Assembly: GCA_017621205.1 (NCBI GenBank)
Contig: JAGATQ010000030.1
Span: 1 to 64,000, forward strand
Direction of reading: 5' to 3'
Source of the DNA: Lachnospira sp.
GTDB lineage: Bacteria > Bacillota > Clostridia > Lachnospirales > Lachnospiraceae
Length of the DNA stretch: 64,000 bases
Shown: positions 1-8,675 of the stretch, one piece after another
How the letters are laid out: every line of letters starts with the position of its first letter
Position numbering within the stretch: position 1 is the stretch's first letter
Made by a program: the position numbers and the translations under genes
The notes under the pieces: generated by a model
Seen by the model: only the letters and a program-made list of their open reading frames with translations
Told to the model about the DNA's origin: nothing
Databases searched by the model: none

Positions 1-1
1 C

Positions 2-394
2 AAAAAATGCAGCTCCTTAAAGAAGGTTACCTTTAAGACGAACAAGCTCACCACCATAGAAGCCTCTCTTTTTGAAGGCTGTAAAAAGCTGACCGCTATC
101 ACCCTTCCCGACAGCATCAGCAAAATAAAAAAGCAGGCATTTAAGGGAAGCGGTTTAACCGCCATCACGATTCCCGGACAGGTCACTGCTATCGAAGAGG
201 AGGCTTTTGCCAACTGTAAAGGCTTAAAAGAAATCACCTTTACCGGCAGCCAGCTCACAGGTATCGGAAGTAATGCATTTCATAATGTACCAGCAGACTG
301 TGTATTCAGGGTTCCGGCAGGACAGACAGAGAATATAAAGGCATTGCTTATGGCGAGCGGGCTTGGTGATACTGTTACGGTAACAGAGTATTAG
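2..394 (+). CDS. BspA-like leucine-rich repeat protein, C-terminal part (5' end outside window)
   Basis: This is an open frame from base 2 to a TAG at 392-394 with no start inside the window, so the gene begins upstream. The 130 visible residues carry three to four LRR_5 (BspA/Treponema) repeats of about 23 residues, with recurring patterns such as FEGCKKLTAITLPDSI and FANCKGLKEITF. The last repeat degenerates into VPAGQTENIKALL, the usual capping sequence of these proteins. Such proteins are typically secreted or surface adhesins in gut Firmicutes. No anchor motif is visible in this C-terminus. The family call is firm, the role is inferred. Confidence 0.85.
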   Translation, partial: KKCSSLKKVTFKTNKLTTIEASLFEGCKKLTAITLPDSISKIKKQAFKGSGLTAITIPGQVTAIEEEAFANCKGLKEITFTGSQLTGIGSNAFHNVPADCVFRVPAGQTENIKALLMASGLGDTVTVTEY

Positions 395-445
395 AAAAAT
401 TAGAAAAAGTAATGTTCATAATAGAAAGAATATAACAGAACAATT

Positions 446-495
446 AAAGGACACATTACATAAATTCGCTATGTAGTGTGTCCTTTTCATTTTTG
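446..495 (+). terminator. Intrinsic terminator after the LRR gene
   Basis: A 16-bp stem (446-461 with 471-486, one G-T pair) has a 9-nt loop and is followed by a T-rich run to 495. It lies 52 bp after the LRR stop codon. Confidence 0.85.
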
Positions 496-524
496 GAAGA
501 GAATGCCAACTTCGTTAACAATAG

Positions 525-554
525 TTGTAGGAAAAGAGATAGTTATGCTATACT
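525..554 (+). promoter_or_regulatory. Candidate sigma-A promoter of the PEBP lipoprotein gene
   Basis: TTGTAG at 525-530 and TATACT at 549-554 are separated by 18 bp and lie about 100 bp before the ATG at 662. The -35 is poor and the call rests on consensus fit only. Confidence 0.4.
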
Positions 555-661
555 GTATATAAATATGATTTTTAAACGTCTGGTAAGTAACTCAGCTTTG
601 CACATAACAATATTATATTGGGCAGATGGTTGAGCAATAAACCACAGGAGAAAGGAACACT

Positions 662-1249
662 ATGAAAAAACAAAATTATATTATCGCATTATTATTACTT
701 ATTATATTATCCTCATTGACAGGCTGTAGTAAACAGGGTAATGTTTCTAAGCAGAAGGATACAGCAATCGTCTCCAGGTTATATGAGAAAGCAGAACACT
801 TCCGGGTTACTTCTGATTCGGTAGATGATAAGGGAGTATTGAAAACGGACTGTACCTTTTTTAAAGCGGCACCGAAGGGAGAGAATCTGTCACCGGAGCT
901 TTCTTGGGATATGGTAGAGGATGCTTCCTGCTATGCCATTTACATGTATGATGTAGATGCGTTGAATTTTATTCACTGGCGGCTGGCAGATATCACGGAT
1001 ACTTCCATTAAGGAAGGAGCCATCACATCAGAGACCATGTATATCGGTCCATTTCCACCAGAAGGCACCCACCATTACCAGATTGTAGTATATGCATTAA
1101 GGCATGCCCCCAAATTCTATATAGGAAAGATTAAAGAGCAGGCAGATATTACTGCGATTGAGGATACTATGGATATCGTTGATGGGGAGGAAGGCAATGT
1201 TGTTGGAGTTGGACTCGTGCAATGTACGGTGACAAGAGGAGAGAAGTAA
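662..1249 (+). CDS. PEBP-family (YbhB/YbcL, Raf kinase inhibitor-like) lipoprotein
   Basis: A 195-residue protein with a lipoprotein signal peptide (hydrophobic residues 7-18, lipobox LTGC with Cys22). It then has the hallmark PEBP motifs in order: PELSW (78-82), MYDVDA (95-100), HW (105-106) and GPFPPEGTHHY (129-139). PEBP proteins form a small beta fold with an anion or phospholipid head-group pocket. Bacterial members have no settled function. The N-terminal lipid anchor puts it on the outer face of the membrane. RBS AGGAGAAAGG precedes the ATG. The gene stands alone between a terminator and a convergent regulator gene. Confidence 0.85.
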   Translation: MKKQNYIIALLLLIILSSLTGCSKQGNVSKQKDTAIVSRLYEKAEHFRVTSDSVDDKGVLKTDCTFFKAAPKGENLSPELSWDMVEDASCYAIYMYDVDALNFIHWRLADITDTSIKEGAITSETMYIGPFPPEGTHHYQIVVYALRHAPKFYIGKIKEQADITAIEDTMDIVDGEEGNVVGVGLVQCTVTRGEK

Positions 1250-1288
1250 GAGCAGGTAAACATGTTAGTGGGAGGATGCGTAACATTT

Positions 1289-1717
1289 TTATAAGTTCCG
1301 ATATACCTTTAGCTTGGCAATTTCAATTATTTCCTCCTGATTATCCATGGAAAGCTGTTCAAAATAGAATAATAGCCGTCGTTCGCAGGTATTTAACAGG
1401 TGGAGCTTTTTCTTATTGTAATTATTTTGCGTATATTCGATAAAATGAATTAAATCGTTGGCAGATTGTGTGTTTTTTGGTGGAGTAAAGATAATGTCCT
1501 CGTCAAGCTCAATTGTGAGCTGTAGTAAATCGTTAATGTCAATATGATAGAAATTGGCGAGGGTGTATAGGGATTTTGCGCTAGGTGTCCGGTTGCCGGT
1601 TTCATAGTGTGAATAGGTTTGTCTAGCGACATTTAGGGCGATGGCAACCTCGTCCTGATTGTAATTATGAGCCAGACGAAGCTCCTTTAGTTTATGGGCT
1701 AAGGATAGGTTTTTCAT
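1289..1717 (-). CDS. XRE-family transcriptional regulator
   Basis: A 142-residue protein. Residues 7-62 form a classic HTH_3 (Cro/C1) domain: KLKELRLAHNYNQDEVA, then an ARQTYSHYETGNRTPS recognition region. The C-terminal 75 residues are mostly helical, rich in Leu/Asn/Glu, and of no recognised family. It is divergent from the zinc-ribbon cassettes at 2044, so local control of these is possible. RBS AAGAGGTG precedes the start. The regulated genes are unknown. Confidence 0.8.
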   Translation of the reverse strand: MKNLSLAHKLKELRLAHNYNQDEVAIALNVARQTYSHYETGNRTPSAKSLYTLANFYHIDINDLLQLTIELDEDIIFTPPKNTQSANDLIHFIEYTQNNYNKKKLHLLNTCERRLLFYFEQLSMDNQEEIIEIAKLKVYRNL

Positions 1718-2043
1718 GATTCACCTCTTAAGTAATAAGAATTAAGCTGGTTTATGGAGTGTCAAAGTAGTATGTTTTTGTTGGGGTAATTGGCTGATAC
1801 ATTTCACATCAGAAACATACGAAGCAATTACCTTAGTTATGTTATACAAAATAAATGAAAAGTGAAAAGATAAATGTGGAGCAAAATACAACCAGAAATG
1901 TTACATAGTGTAGCATAGAGGTGAGAGATGTTATGAAATGTTGCACAAAGCTATAGTGATTGTATAAAGGTGTAGCAAAATGGTTGAAAACAAGTATGAT
2001 TCTATGATGAAGCAATTGGAAGGGACAAGGAGAGGATAAAACA
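1718..2043. other. Intergenic region between divergent XRE gene and zinc-ribbon cassette
   Basis: 326 bp, AT-rich, with no credible ORF. It must hold the promoters of the two divergent genes. Between about 1900 and 1990 there are several imperfect copies of a TGTTA/TGTAGC-like word (for example TGTTAC, TGTAGC, TGTTAT, TGTTGC), possibly regulator sites. I could not settle on one promoter. Confidence 0.4.
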
Positions 2044-2889
2044 ATGAAAGTAACATGCAGATGCTGTAGAAAACGATTTGATTATAATGAATACAAAGGG
2101 CAATGCCCCAAATGTGCAAGCTATTATAAATGGAAGGAAGAAACACAGGAGGATATGCAGACGGGTACTAAGGTAGTGTACAGTGATACAAAACCGGATA
2201 TGTATTGGGATGAACAGACAGATACATCAGCAGCGAAGAAAGAATCTTCTCCTAAGCATTCCAAATCCTACTATATTTTTACGGTTGTTTTAATACTAGC
2301 AATCCTATTGATTGGAGCAGTACCATTAAGCAATGCTTACTTTACCAATCAAAGAAATTTTGATGAGATGGCTGAGGCAAGTGTCGTAACGCCCAAGGAG
2401 CTTAAAGTGGGAGAAGCCTTTGATTATACGATACAGGACTATAATTATGGCACCAGAGAAGAAGGGATGCTGACATATCAGATAGAGATTACAGGAGTGC
2501 ATTATGATACGGACAGCCGGTTAATGGTGCCGGAGGGGTATGAAATGGTAGTGGCAGAGTATGAAGTCACAGCTCCTTATGATGATAGTGAGGTTCCGGG
2601 TATGGAGGATTCCGCCTCTGATTTTCTTTATGGTATTGCAATTACTCCGTATCTGATTACAAAGGGGGAGGAGTATATTTGCCCCTTTGATGAATTAGAG
2701 ATTCAGAATATGAAGGGGGAGGAGCGTGCTCCATTTGCCACCGAGGACTTTCATCAGAAACGTGGAGAATTGTATTTTCTTGTAAAACAAGGTGATACAG
2801 CAGGGCTGTGGCTAAATTGCATGGAACCGGGTGACGATATCGATAAACTCCGGGAAAGCTATGTGATTAGAGATATGGAGGTGAAGTAG
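2044..2889 (+). CDS. Zinc-ribbon membrane protein with extracytoplasmic DUF4352-like domain (cassette 1, gene A)
   Basis: 281 residues. The N-terminus carries a CxxC...CxxC zinc ribbon (Cys5, Cys8, Cys21, Cys24; an extra Cys7). A charged linker follows, then one membrane span at about residues 76-97 and a 180-residue outer domain with the motif GEAFDYTIQDYNY and a PEGYEMVVAEYEV beta segment. A cytoplasmic zinc ribbon joined through one span to an outer beta domain is seen in several uncharacterised Firmicutes envelope proteins. The paralogue at 3483 has the same architecture. Gene B (2891) starts 1 bp after the stop. Function is unknown; an envelope sensor or stress role is only a guess. Confidence 0.75.
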   Translation: MKVTCRCCRKRFDYNEYKGQCPKCASYYKWKEETQEDMQTGTKVVYSDTKPDMYWDEQTDTSAAKKESSPKHSKSYYIFTVVLILAILLIGAVPLSNAYFTNQRNFDEMAEASVVTPKELKVGEAFDYTIQDYNYGTREEGMLTYQIEITGVHYDTDSRLMVPEGYEMVVAEYEVTAPYDDSEVPGMEDSASDFLYGIAITPYLITKGEEYICPFDELEIQNMKGEERAPFATEDFHQKRGELYFLVKQGDTAGLWLNCMEPGDDIDKLRESYVIRDMEVK

Positions 2890-2890
2890 T

Positions 2891-3442
2891 ATGCATGGAG
2901 CAGGTCATATATTAGCAAAGATAATTGAAGGCTGTATCTGGTTTGTGAAAAAGTTTGGTGTGAATGGTTTTCTTGTAATTTTATTAGTAGTGGAGATTCC
3001 GGTGGTTTATGTTGCGAGCGACAGTATTGGCAGTGGCTATCGGGGGGCAAGAAATTATAAGATAAAAAATGTGGATGTGCGTCCGGCAGATGAGGAGACC
3101 GTAAGACAGAATTGTCCTGATATGGATTATGATGAAGAAAATCACTATTATCTGGTAACGGCGTATCTGACTAATTTTTATGGTGAGGAGATGCGATATG
3201 CTTTGCTTCATGCCCAAAATCAGGATGGGGATTACCTTGTTATTGAACATATTCCGTATTATGATACAGCAGTAGTAAATCATTATGGTCTCAGCAATCG
3301 CGATGTGGTTCCGGCAGGGGTGACAAAGCCATACCATTATGTACTGGAGCTTACTGATTTTGAACTGGAACATACGAGTGAGGTAATACTAAAAGAGACG
3401 GGGGAGAACGATGCAACGATTGCCTTTTCCCTGCCTCATTAG
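2891..3442 (+). CDS. Small membrane-anchored protein (cassette 1, gene B)
   Basis: 183 residues with one N-terminal membrane span (about 24-43) and an outer domain. RBS GGAGGTGAAG lies within the end of gene A, so the two are almost certainly co-translated. The stretch ALLHAQNQDGDYLVIEHIPYYD and its surroundings align by eye with LTLQAKNQNEDYISCYPIDYYQ of the protein at 4402, which shows that gene B of each cassette is paralogous. There is no recognised enzymatic motif. The outer domain resembles DUF4352/telokin-like beta domains in length and pattern, but this is weak. Confidence 0.7.
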   Translation: MHGAGHILAKIIEGCIWFVKKFGVNGFLVILLVVEIPVVYVASDSIGSGYRGARNYKIKNVDVRPADEETVRQNCPDMDYDEENHYYLVTAYLTNFYGEEMRYALLHAQNQDGDYLVIEHIPYYDTAVVNHYGLSNRDVVPAGVTKPYHYVLELTDFELEHTSEVILKETGENDATIAFSLPH

Positions 3443-3482
3443 GATATCTAAAGCTGATTAATAAAAGAGAGGAAGAATGAGT

Positions 3483-4409
3483 ATGAGAGTAAAGTGCAGG
3501 TCCTGTGGACGCAAATTTGATTATGAGGGCTGCGGTGGTATGTGTCCGAAATGCTCTTCCTACTATCAGATAGATTATAGACCGGAGGAGGATACGTTTG
3601 ATGAGTATTTTGAAGACCGGAATGTGTATGATAATGATGGGCAACAGGATTTTTCCTATGAGGAGCAGCCAGCTTCCTCATATGTGTATGAGAGGGATGA
3701 GGCCAATCAAAATGCTGGTAAAGGGATGAAAGGCAGCGTATATACATGGTGTATGATTATTTTGATGCTTGCAGCAACAACGATTCCTTTTATTACTGCG
3801 AGGGTGGTTGATGTAGCGAGAGAGAAACGTAATAAAGGGGAGTCCTCCGATGTGGATAGGCAGGAGGTAACAGATTCGGACGGTATGCAGATAACCTCTC
3901 TTGGATTAGGGGAGGCATTCCCCTATGAAGTCGTTCATAATTATAATTATGAAGGAAAGGAGGAGAGGGAGCTTTACCATATCTGTATTACTGGAGCGAA
4001 GAAGGATGAGGAGCTTGGGAAGCAGATGCCAGAGGGCTATGAGATGCTGGCGGTTTCTTATGAGATTGAAAAAGAGGAGACAAAAGGGGAGAACAAGCAG
4101 GAGGATAGCTCGGAGGTATATTCTATTTATACCAATACCTATCTTCTGACAAAGAGTGGGCAATATCTGTATCCGATGGAGAGCTATCGGATGGAGGAGC
4201 TATTGAACTGTGGGCAGCAGGAGCTAAAAAACCGGGGGATTGATTCGGAATTTTCTTTTTCTAAGGGTTTGTTATATTTTATGGTAAAGCAGGATGATGC
4301 TGCTGGTATTAGGGTGTTCTGCCAGCAATTTGACTATGAAGATTTTCAGCTTACAGGCATCTATGCCGGATATGAAATTCTTGGTTTAGGGGGTGGGAAT
4401 GATGAGTAA
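3483..4409 (+). CDS. Zinc-ribbon membrane protein (cassette 2, gene A)
   Basis: 308 residues from the ATG at 3483. An in-frame ATG at 3477 exists, but AGAGGA sits 9 bp from 3483 and the MRVKCRSCGRKFDYEG start matches the paralogue's start. It has zinc-ribbon cysteines at 5, 8, 21 and 24 (plus 17), an acidic linker, one membrane span at about residues 85-105, and an outer domain repeating the GEAFPYEVVHNYNYEG and PEGYEMLAVSYEIE motifs of the 2044 product. It is clearly a diverged duplicate. The last codons overlap the start of the next gene. Confidence 0.75.
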   Translation: MRVKCRSCGRKFDYEGCGGMCPKCSSYYQIDYRPEEDTFDEYFEDRNVYDNDGQQDFSYEEQPASSYVYERDEANQNAGKGMKGSVYTWCMIILMLAATTIPFITARVVDVAREKRNKGESSDVDRQEVTDSDGMQITSLGLGEAFPYEVVHNYNYEGKEERELYHICITGAKKDEELGKQMPEGYEMLAVSYEIEKEETKGENKQEDSSEVYSIYTNTYLLTKSGQYLYPMESYRMEELLNCGQQELKNRGIDSEFSFSKGLLYFMVKQDDAAGIRVFCQQFDYEDFQLTGIYAGYEILGLGGGNDE

Positions 4410-5007
4410 GAAAAGGGAAAGGCTAAATGTTATTTTGACGATTATGTTATTGGCAGAATGTGTATGTATGGCAGTTACTTCTTTTAGCATATGGACTGCC
4501 AGAACATGGTATGACAATTCTATAAATGATACCTCTGATTCTGCTTCCCAAGCTTTAAAGGATGGGAGTGAGATATCTCTATGTGCAATAGAATCTGTTG
4601 CAGAGTTATCCAAAGAGGATATATTAGTGAAGCGTACCGTGCCGGATGACATGGAGGGCAATCGTTATTTTCTATGTACATTGGAGGTGGAAAATGCAGG
4701 AAGTGAGCCTGTGGGTTATCTTACGCTGCAAGCGAAAAATCAGAACGAGGATTATATATCCTGCTATCCCATTGATTATTATCAGGATATAGGAAATGAT
4801 ACAGGAGAATATCATTATGGAAGAATGGTCTTTCCGGAGTATACGGTGAGTCAATATCAGGTAATGCTTATGCTTAAGGAGGAACAGCTAAAGGACATGG
4901 AGGAGCTTACCATCTATGAGTGGGACTATGATGAATCGGAAGAGGAAGCTCCCAATTATGTAAGCTCAAATTGGGAGGATGTATTGACATCCTCACCGGT
5001 TCAATAG
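4402..5007 (+). CDS. Small membrane-anchored protein (cassette 2, gene B)
   Basis: 201 residues from the ATG at 4402. ATG 4399 and GTG 4393 are also in frame; the AGGGGG at 4388-4393 favours 4399 or 4402. It has an N-terminal membrane span (about 10-30) and an outer domain paralogous to the 2891 product. It overlaps the 3' end of gene A by 8-11 nt, which implies translational coupling. The 3' end overlaps the convergent TspO gene by 15 nt. Function is unknown. Confidence 0.7.
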   Translation: MSKKRERLNVILTIMLLAECVCMAVTSFSIWTARTWYDNSINDTSDSASQALKDGSEISLCAIESVAELSKEDILVKRTVPDDMEGNRYFLCTLEVENAGSEPVGYLTLQAKNQNEDYISCYPIDYYQDIGNDTGEYHYGRMVFPEYTVSQYQVMLMLKEEQLKDMEELTIYEWDYDESEEEAPNYVSSNWEDVLTSSPVQ

Positions 5008-5493
5008 CAATATGCTAAAATTTAAATATCCTGCGAAGGTTATCCAGAGCAGATAAGGGAGCAGAAGTAATCCCGCTGTTTTATTGATTGAGTAGTAGCA
5101 GAGCATTGTCTGGTACACGAAATACCAGAGCAGTGCCAGAACAATCAATGCCGCAAAGTAATCGTGTAATCCGAAAAATATTGGAGACCAGAGGAAATTA
5201 AAAAATAATTGGATACCATAATATTGGTATGCCTGTTTTTTTGTACATGAATAAGTGCCTTCCTTTGGCCGTTGTCCGTCAGTGGATGGTGCGGTGCTGA
5301 TAAGATAGGTTGCTATACCCATTAGTATGTATAAAATAATCCAGACAATAGGGAACAAATTAGCAGGAGGGGCGAGTGCAGGCTGGTTCAGTGACTGGTA
5401 GTCTGTAAACTGGTTTCTTGAAAGCAGGGAAGATATTCCGCCTACAGCTAAGGGGATAATTAGGTTTAATATTAGTGTTTTGAATTTATTCAT
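4993..5493 (-). CDS. TspO/MBR family protein (tryptophan-rich sensory protein)
   Basis: 166 residues, five predicted membrane spans, with family motifs SLNQPALAPP, FPIVWIILYILMGIATYL, FFNLLWSP-like FFNFLWSPIFFG and LPYLLWITFAGYLN. The start was placed at 5493 because GGAGGTT lies 10 bp upstream; the longer frame to 5592 has no RBS. TspO proteins bind porphyrins and other hydrophobic ligands in the membrane. The physiological role in Clostridia is unsettled. Length and motifs are normal for the family. Confidence 0.9.
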   Translation of the reverse strand: MNKFKTLILNLIIPLAVGGISSLLSRNQFTDYQSLNQPALAPPANLFPIVWIILYILMGIATYLISTAPSTDGQRPKEGTYSCTKKQAYQYYGIQLFFNFLWSPIFFGLHDYFAALIVLALLWYFVYQTMLCYYSINKTAGLLLLPYLLWITFAGYLNFSILLLNR

Positions 5494-5628
5494 ATCGAAA
5501 GAACCTCCATGGGCAGATATCGTATTAAAGGATTGTAAAAGTGTAGTTTGGGTTATCATAATATATGCATAAAAAAATAAAGTATGATACAATAAAGTTA
5601 TAGGTTATAATAAATTATGGAGAGTAGC

Positions 5629-6414
5629 ATGAAACCAACGACGGAGTTGATTAAGCATTATAATAAATTTAATGAAGATAAACGCCTTCTTCGCCGGCAT
5701 GGCCAGGTGGAGTACATTACAACGATGCAATATATCCATCAGTATCTGCCAGAAGATAAGAAGACAGCAATCATAGATATCGGAGCGGGAACGGGACGCT
5801 ATAGTATTGCACTGGCAGAGGAGGGATATGATGTTACTGCGGTAGAACTGGTAAATTATAACCTTGGTATTTTAAAAAAGCATAGTGGCAAGGTAAAGGC
5901 ATTTCAAGGCAACGCATTGAAATTGAAACGGTTTGCAGAGGCCTCCTTCGATGTAACCCTGCTTTTTGGCCCGATGTACCATCTTTATACGATAGAGGAT
6001 AAGGTACAGGCATTGTCGGAAGCGAAGCGGGTTACAAAACGGGGAGGTTTTATATTTGTTGCCTACCTAATGAATGAATACGGTGTTTTAACCTATGGCT
6101 TTAAAGAGGGGCATGTTATGGAGTGCCTTGCGGACGGACGGCTGGATGGGAATTTTCACTGTCATAGTGAGGAAAAGGATTTGTATGATTATATGCGCCT
6201 TGAGGATATTGATGAGGTGGTACGACTGACCGGAGGGCTGAAGCGTGAGAAAATGATTGCAGCAGATGGCCCGGCAGATTATATGCGGAGTGTCTTAAAT
6301 GCGATGGACGAGGAGCAGTTTCAAACATTTCTCCGGTATCATTTATCTACCTGTGAACGACCGGAGCTGTTAGGTGCCAGTGCACATACGGTTGATATTT
6401 TGCGGAAGGAATAG
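5629..6414 (+). CDS. Class I SAM-dependent methyltransferase
   Basis: 261 residues. Motif I is IIDIGAGTGRYSIALAEEG, followed by the acidic end of strand 2 (VTAVELV), a GNALKL segment, a SFDVTLLFGPMYHL motif IV and the post-motif RVTKRGGFIFVAYL. This is a Rossmann-fold methyltransferase of the Methyltransf_11/25 type. The substrate cannot be told. ATG 5629 is preferred over 5617 because GGAGAG is spaced correctly for it. It may be co-transcribed with the small gene at 6453. Confidence 0.85.
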   Translation: MKPTTELIKHYNKFNEDKRLLRRHGQVEYITTMQYIHQYLPEDKKTAIIDIGAGTGRYSIALAEEGYDVTAVELVNYNLGILKKHSGKVKAFQGNALKLKRFAEASFDVTLLFGPMYHLYTIEDKVQALSEAKRVTKRGGFIFVAYLMNEYGVLTYGFKEGHVMECLADGRLDGNFHCHSEEKDLYDYMRLEDIDEVVRLTGGLKREKMIAADGPADYMRSVLNAMDEEQFQTFLRYHLSTCERPELLGASAHTVDILRKE

Positions 6415-6452
6415 ATGTGTAACAAAAAATTATGGCAAGGTGGGATGATAGT

Positions 6453-6854
6453 ATGCATATTGAAGAGATAGAACGTTATAAGGTTGCCTGTTATGTGACG
6501 AGAGTTGATTTGAAACAGCATGGCATCACAATAGAGGATTTGGTAGACCGTACTCCGCTTGGACAGATGTTTATAAAAAAAGCAGTGGAGCTTTCTAAGG
6601 GCTGTACAGAGTACGAGTGGCCGCATTGTGCCTACTCTATGCAGATGGAATTTTATCCCAAAGAAATTGCACTGATTTTTTCGGAGCGGGTAGATGACTA
6701 TATCTATAATTTACGCCAGACTGCCATGGTGCTTTCGGGAGAGCAGGCAGCACAATTTCAGCATCTGGTTGATATTATTTGTGTATCCGAAGAAGAAGAG
6801 GCAAGAGAGCTGATACGAAGCTTCGAGGAAAATATGAGACAGATACAGCAGTGA
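6453..6854 (+). CDS. Small protein resembling the MecA adaptor N-terminal region
   Basis: 133 residues from ATG 6453 (AAGGTGG nine bases upstream; the ATG at 6432 lacks an RBS). The pattern MHIEEIERYKVACYVTRVDL, then an acidic C-terminal half, recalls the N-terminal substrate-binding part of MecA adaptors. These deliver substrates to ClpC. The similarity is by eye and weak, and the C-terminal ClpC-binding domain is not obvious. A strong terminator follows. Confidence 0.45.
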   Translation: MHIEEIERYKVACYVTRVDLKQHGITIEDLVDRTPLGQMFIKKAVELSKGCTEYEWPHCAYSMQMEFYPKEIALIFSERVDDYIYNLRQTAMVLSGEQAAQFQHLVDIICVSEEEEARELIRSFEENMRQIQQ

Positions 6855-6868
6855 GTGGTTTGAGAAAG

Positions 6869-6902
6869 AGGCGGAACATCGACATGGTGTTCCGCCTTTT
6901 TT
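6869..6902 (+). terminator. Intrinsic terminator
   Basis: A perfect 10-bp stem (6869-6878 with 6888-6897), nine-base loop and T run. It separates the methyltransferase/MecA-like pair from the large transport operon. Confidence 0.9.
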
Positions 6903-7077
6903 GATGCATTTACGATACAATCGTTTGCTAAATTATAAAATATAAGGGAGTAGTTTACAATATAATATCTAGTACATCATAAGTTAATTTTCTTATTAAT
7001 TTATGATGTACCAGGGTCAAAGGCCGATAGTAATGCATGCAATTATTTCAAACAATAATAGAAAAGAGGGATTTCAC

Positions 7078-8646
7078 ATGAATAAGAAAATTAAAAGAAC
7101 ATCAAGGTATCTTGCGGTACTCGTGTCCTTAATGTTATTATTATCACTTTGTGGATGCCAGCAGAACAATCAATCCATGAAGGAAGATTTGGAGTCGCTT
7201 GGACAATCCAATGCCAGTGGTGAGGCAAAGAAGGAAACGATAAATAAATTAAGGGAAGAGCTTCATATACCGGAGGAGCTTCAGATAGATGCATTGAGCG
7301 ATGATGGAAAGAGGGGCTATCAGGTGAATTGTAAAATAGATGTGCCGATAGAAGGAAATCCGGCTGTCTATCAGCAAAAGCAGCGTTCCTTTACCAAGGA
7401 GGAAATAATAAAAAAAGCACAGAAGCTGTTTGATTCGGGAGAATATTCTTATGTGAAACCGCTTGACTGTTATACGATGGAAGAGCTAAACGAGGAGTCA
7501 GCGAATGTGCAGAAGGTGATAGATAATGGGAACACAAAGGATACAGATTATTATTGGCATAGAAGAGGAGATGTTGCAATTTACGAGGAGTTTTTTAAGA
7601 AATCTGAGGTAAAGGAATACAAGGAGGGAGATTTTACTGAGGGAGCGAGAGTTGCAAGCTACGATAAGATTATGATTATGGAGGGAAGGATTGGAGGAGA
7701 AACGTATGATTTGCTTGCATTTACAAGTAATGGGCATAATTATTTAGAGCTGTGTAAGCAGGATATTGGGTATGATTTAACAAATATGAGTTCTTATTTT
7801 GGATATAGTCATAAAGAAGAACTTTCTGACGCTATGCAAGCGAAAGAAAACAGTTCTGTTACTCAGGTTATTGGGGATGAAGAGGATGAGGAGGCTTGTA
7901 TTTATCGTTCGTTAACGAATGAGGTAGAGCCTACGCAGACAATAAGGAATCAATATGGTGAAAATCAGTGTAAGCTTTCCGAGGAGGAGGCAGCTAAGCT
8001 TGCCTTGCAGTATGCGGCACTGTTTGGCGATGCAGATATGGTCATTGCCAAGACCAATTGGGGAATGGAACATTCATTTGCACCTCTTTCGGACACAGAT
8101 GAGGATGGAAGTTTAATGGAAGGAGTGAATAGCTATATCTTTTATTTGCAGCCGCAGTATGGAGAGCTTACCTGTAATGAAAGTAATTTCTGGTGGAGAG
8201 AGGCGACCGATATGAATAAAGAGACTGCAGCAAAGGCGGACCCGTCAGGAATTGTTGCAGAACAGCAAAATTACCGTGTAAAGGTAACTGACAAAGGTGT
8301 AGTTTCTATTGATACGATAGAGCCATGGTATGAGATTGCCGAGACGCTGTCGGAGTCTACCAGCCTGATGGATTTTAACGATGTAGAGGAGCTTGCAAAA
8401 GGATATCTTAATGAGGCGGTAAAGGGATTTAAGCCCGATAAAAATACAGAAAAAAGCATTACCAGAATTAGTGAGGTGGCACTTCGGTATGCAACCGTGG
8501 TTTATGATGAAGAATATACGTTGATACCATGCTGGTTCTTTAACCAGAGTAATGGTACATGGGGAGGGATGTCTACCGTAATGGTTATCAATGCGATAGA
8601 TGGCTCTAAGGTGTATTTACATGGAGATGAGTTATCAGACAATTGA
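7078..8646 (+). CDS. Lipoprotein, paralogue 1 of the export operon
   Basis: 522 residues from ATG 7078 (AGAGGG RBS; the upstream in-frame ATG at 7003 has none). The lipoprotein signal peptide ends LSLCGC with Cys27. The mature part is acidic, with no recognised domain. Its C-terminal half (YRVKVTDKGVVSIDTIEPWYEI) is nearly identical to the next gene. It is the first gene of a run of seven closely packed genes encoding adaptors, a permease and ATPases, so it probably works with that transporter as an outer-face component. The biochemical function is unknown. Confidence 0.75.
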   Translation: MNKKIKRTSRYLAVLVSLMLLLSLCGCQQNNQSMKEDLESLGQSNASGEAKKETINKLREELHIPEELQIDALSDDGKRGYQVNCKIDVPIEGNPAVYQQKQRSFTKEEIIKKAQKLFDSGEYSYVKPLDCYTMEELNEESANVQKVIDNGNTKDTDYYWHRRGDVAIYEEFFKKSEVKEYKEGDFTEGARVASYDKIMIMEGRIGGETYDLLAFTSNGHNYLELCKQDIGYDLTNMSSYFGYSHKEELSDAMQAKENSSVTQVIGDEEDEEACIYRSLTNEVEPTQTIRNQYGENQCKLSEEEAAKLALQYAALFGDADMVIAKTNWGMEHSFAPLSDTDEDGSLMEGVNSYIFYLQPQYGELTCNESNFWWREATDMNKETAAKADPSGIVAEQQNYRVKVTDKGVVSIDTIEPWYEIAETLSESTSLMDFNDVEELAKGYLNEAVKGFKPDKNTEKSITRISEVALRYATVVYDEEYTLIPCWFFNQSNGTWGGMSTVMVINAIDGSKVYLHGDELSDN

Positions 8647-8675
8647 TATTAATTTAAAGAGAAGGGGGCAGGGGG

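Noticed and set aside
1222-1443. 73-codon plus frame after the PEBP gene
   Set aside because: Overlaps the PEBP gene end and is antisense to the XRE gene; no domain.
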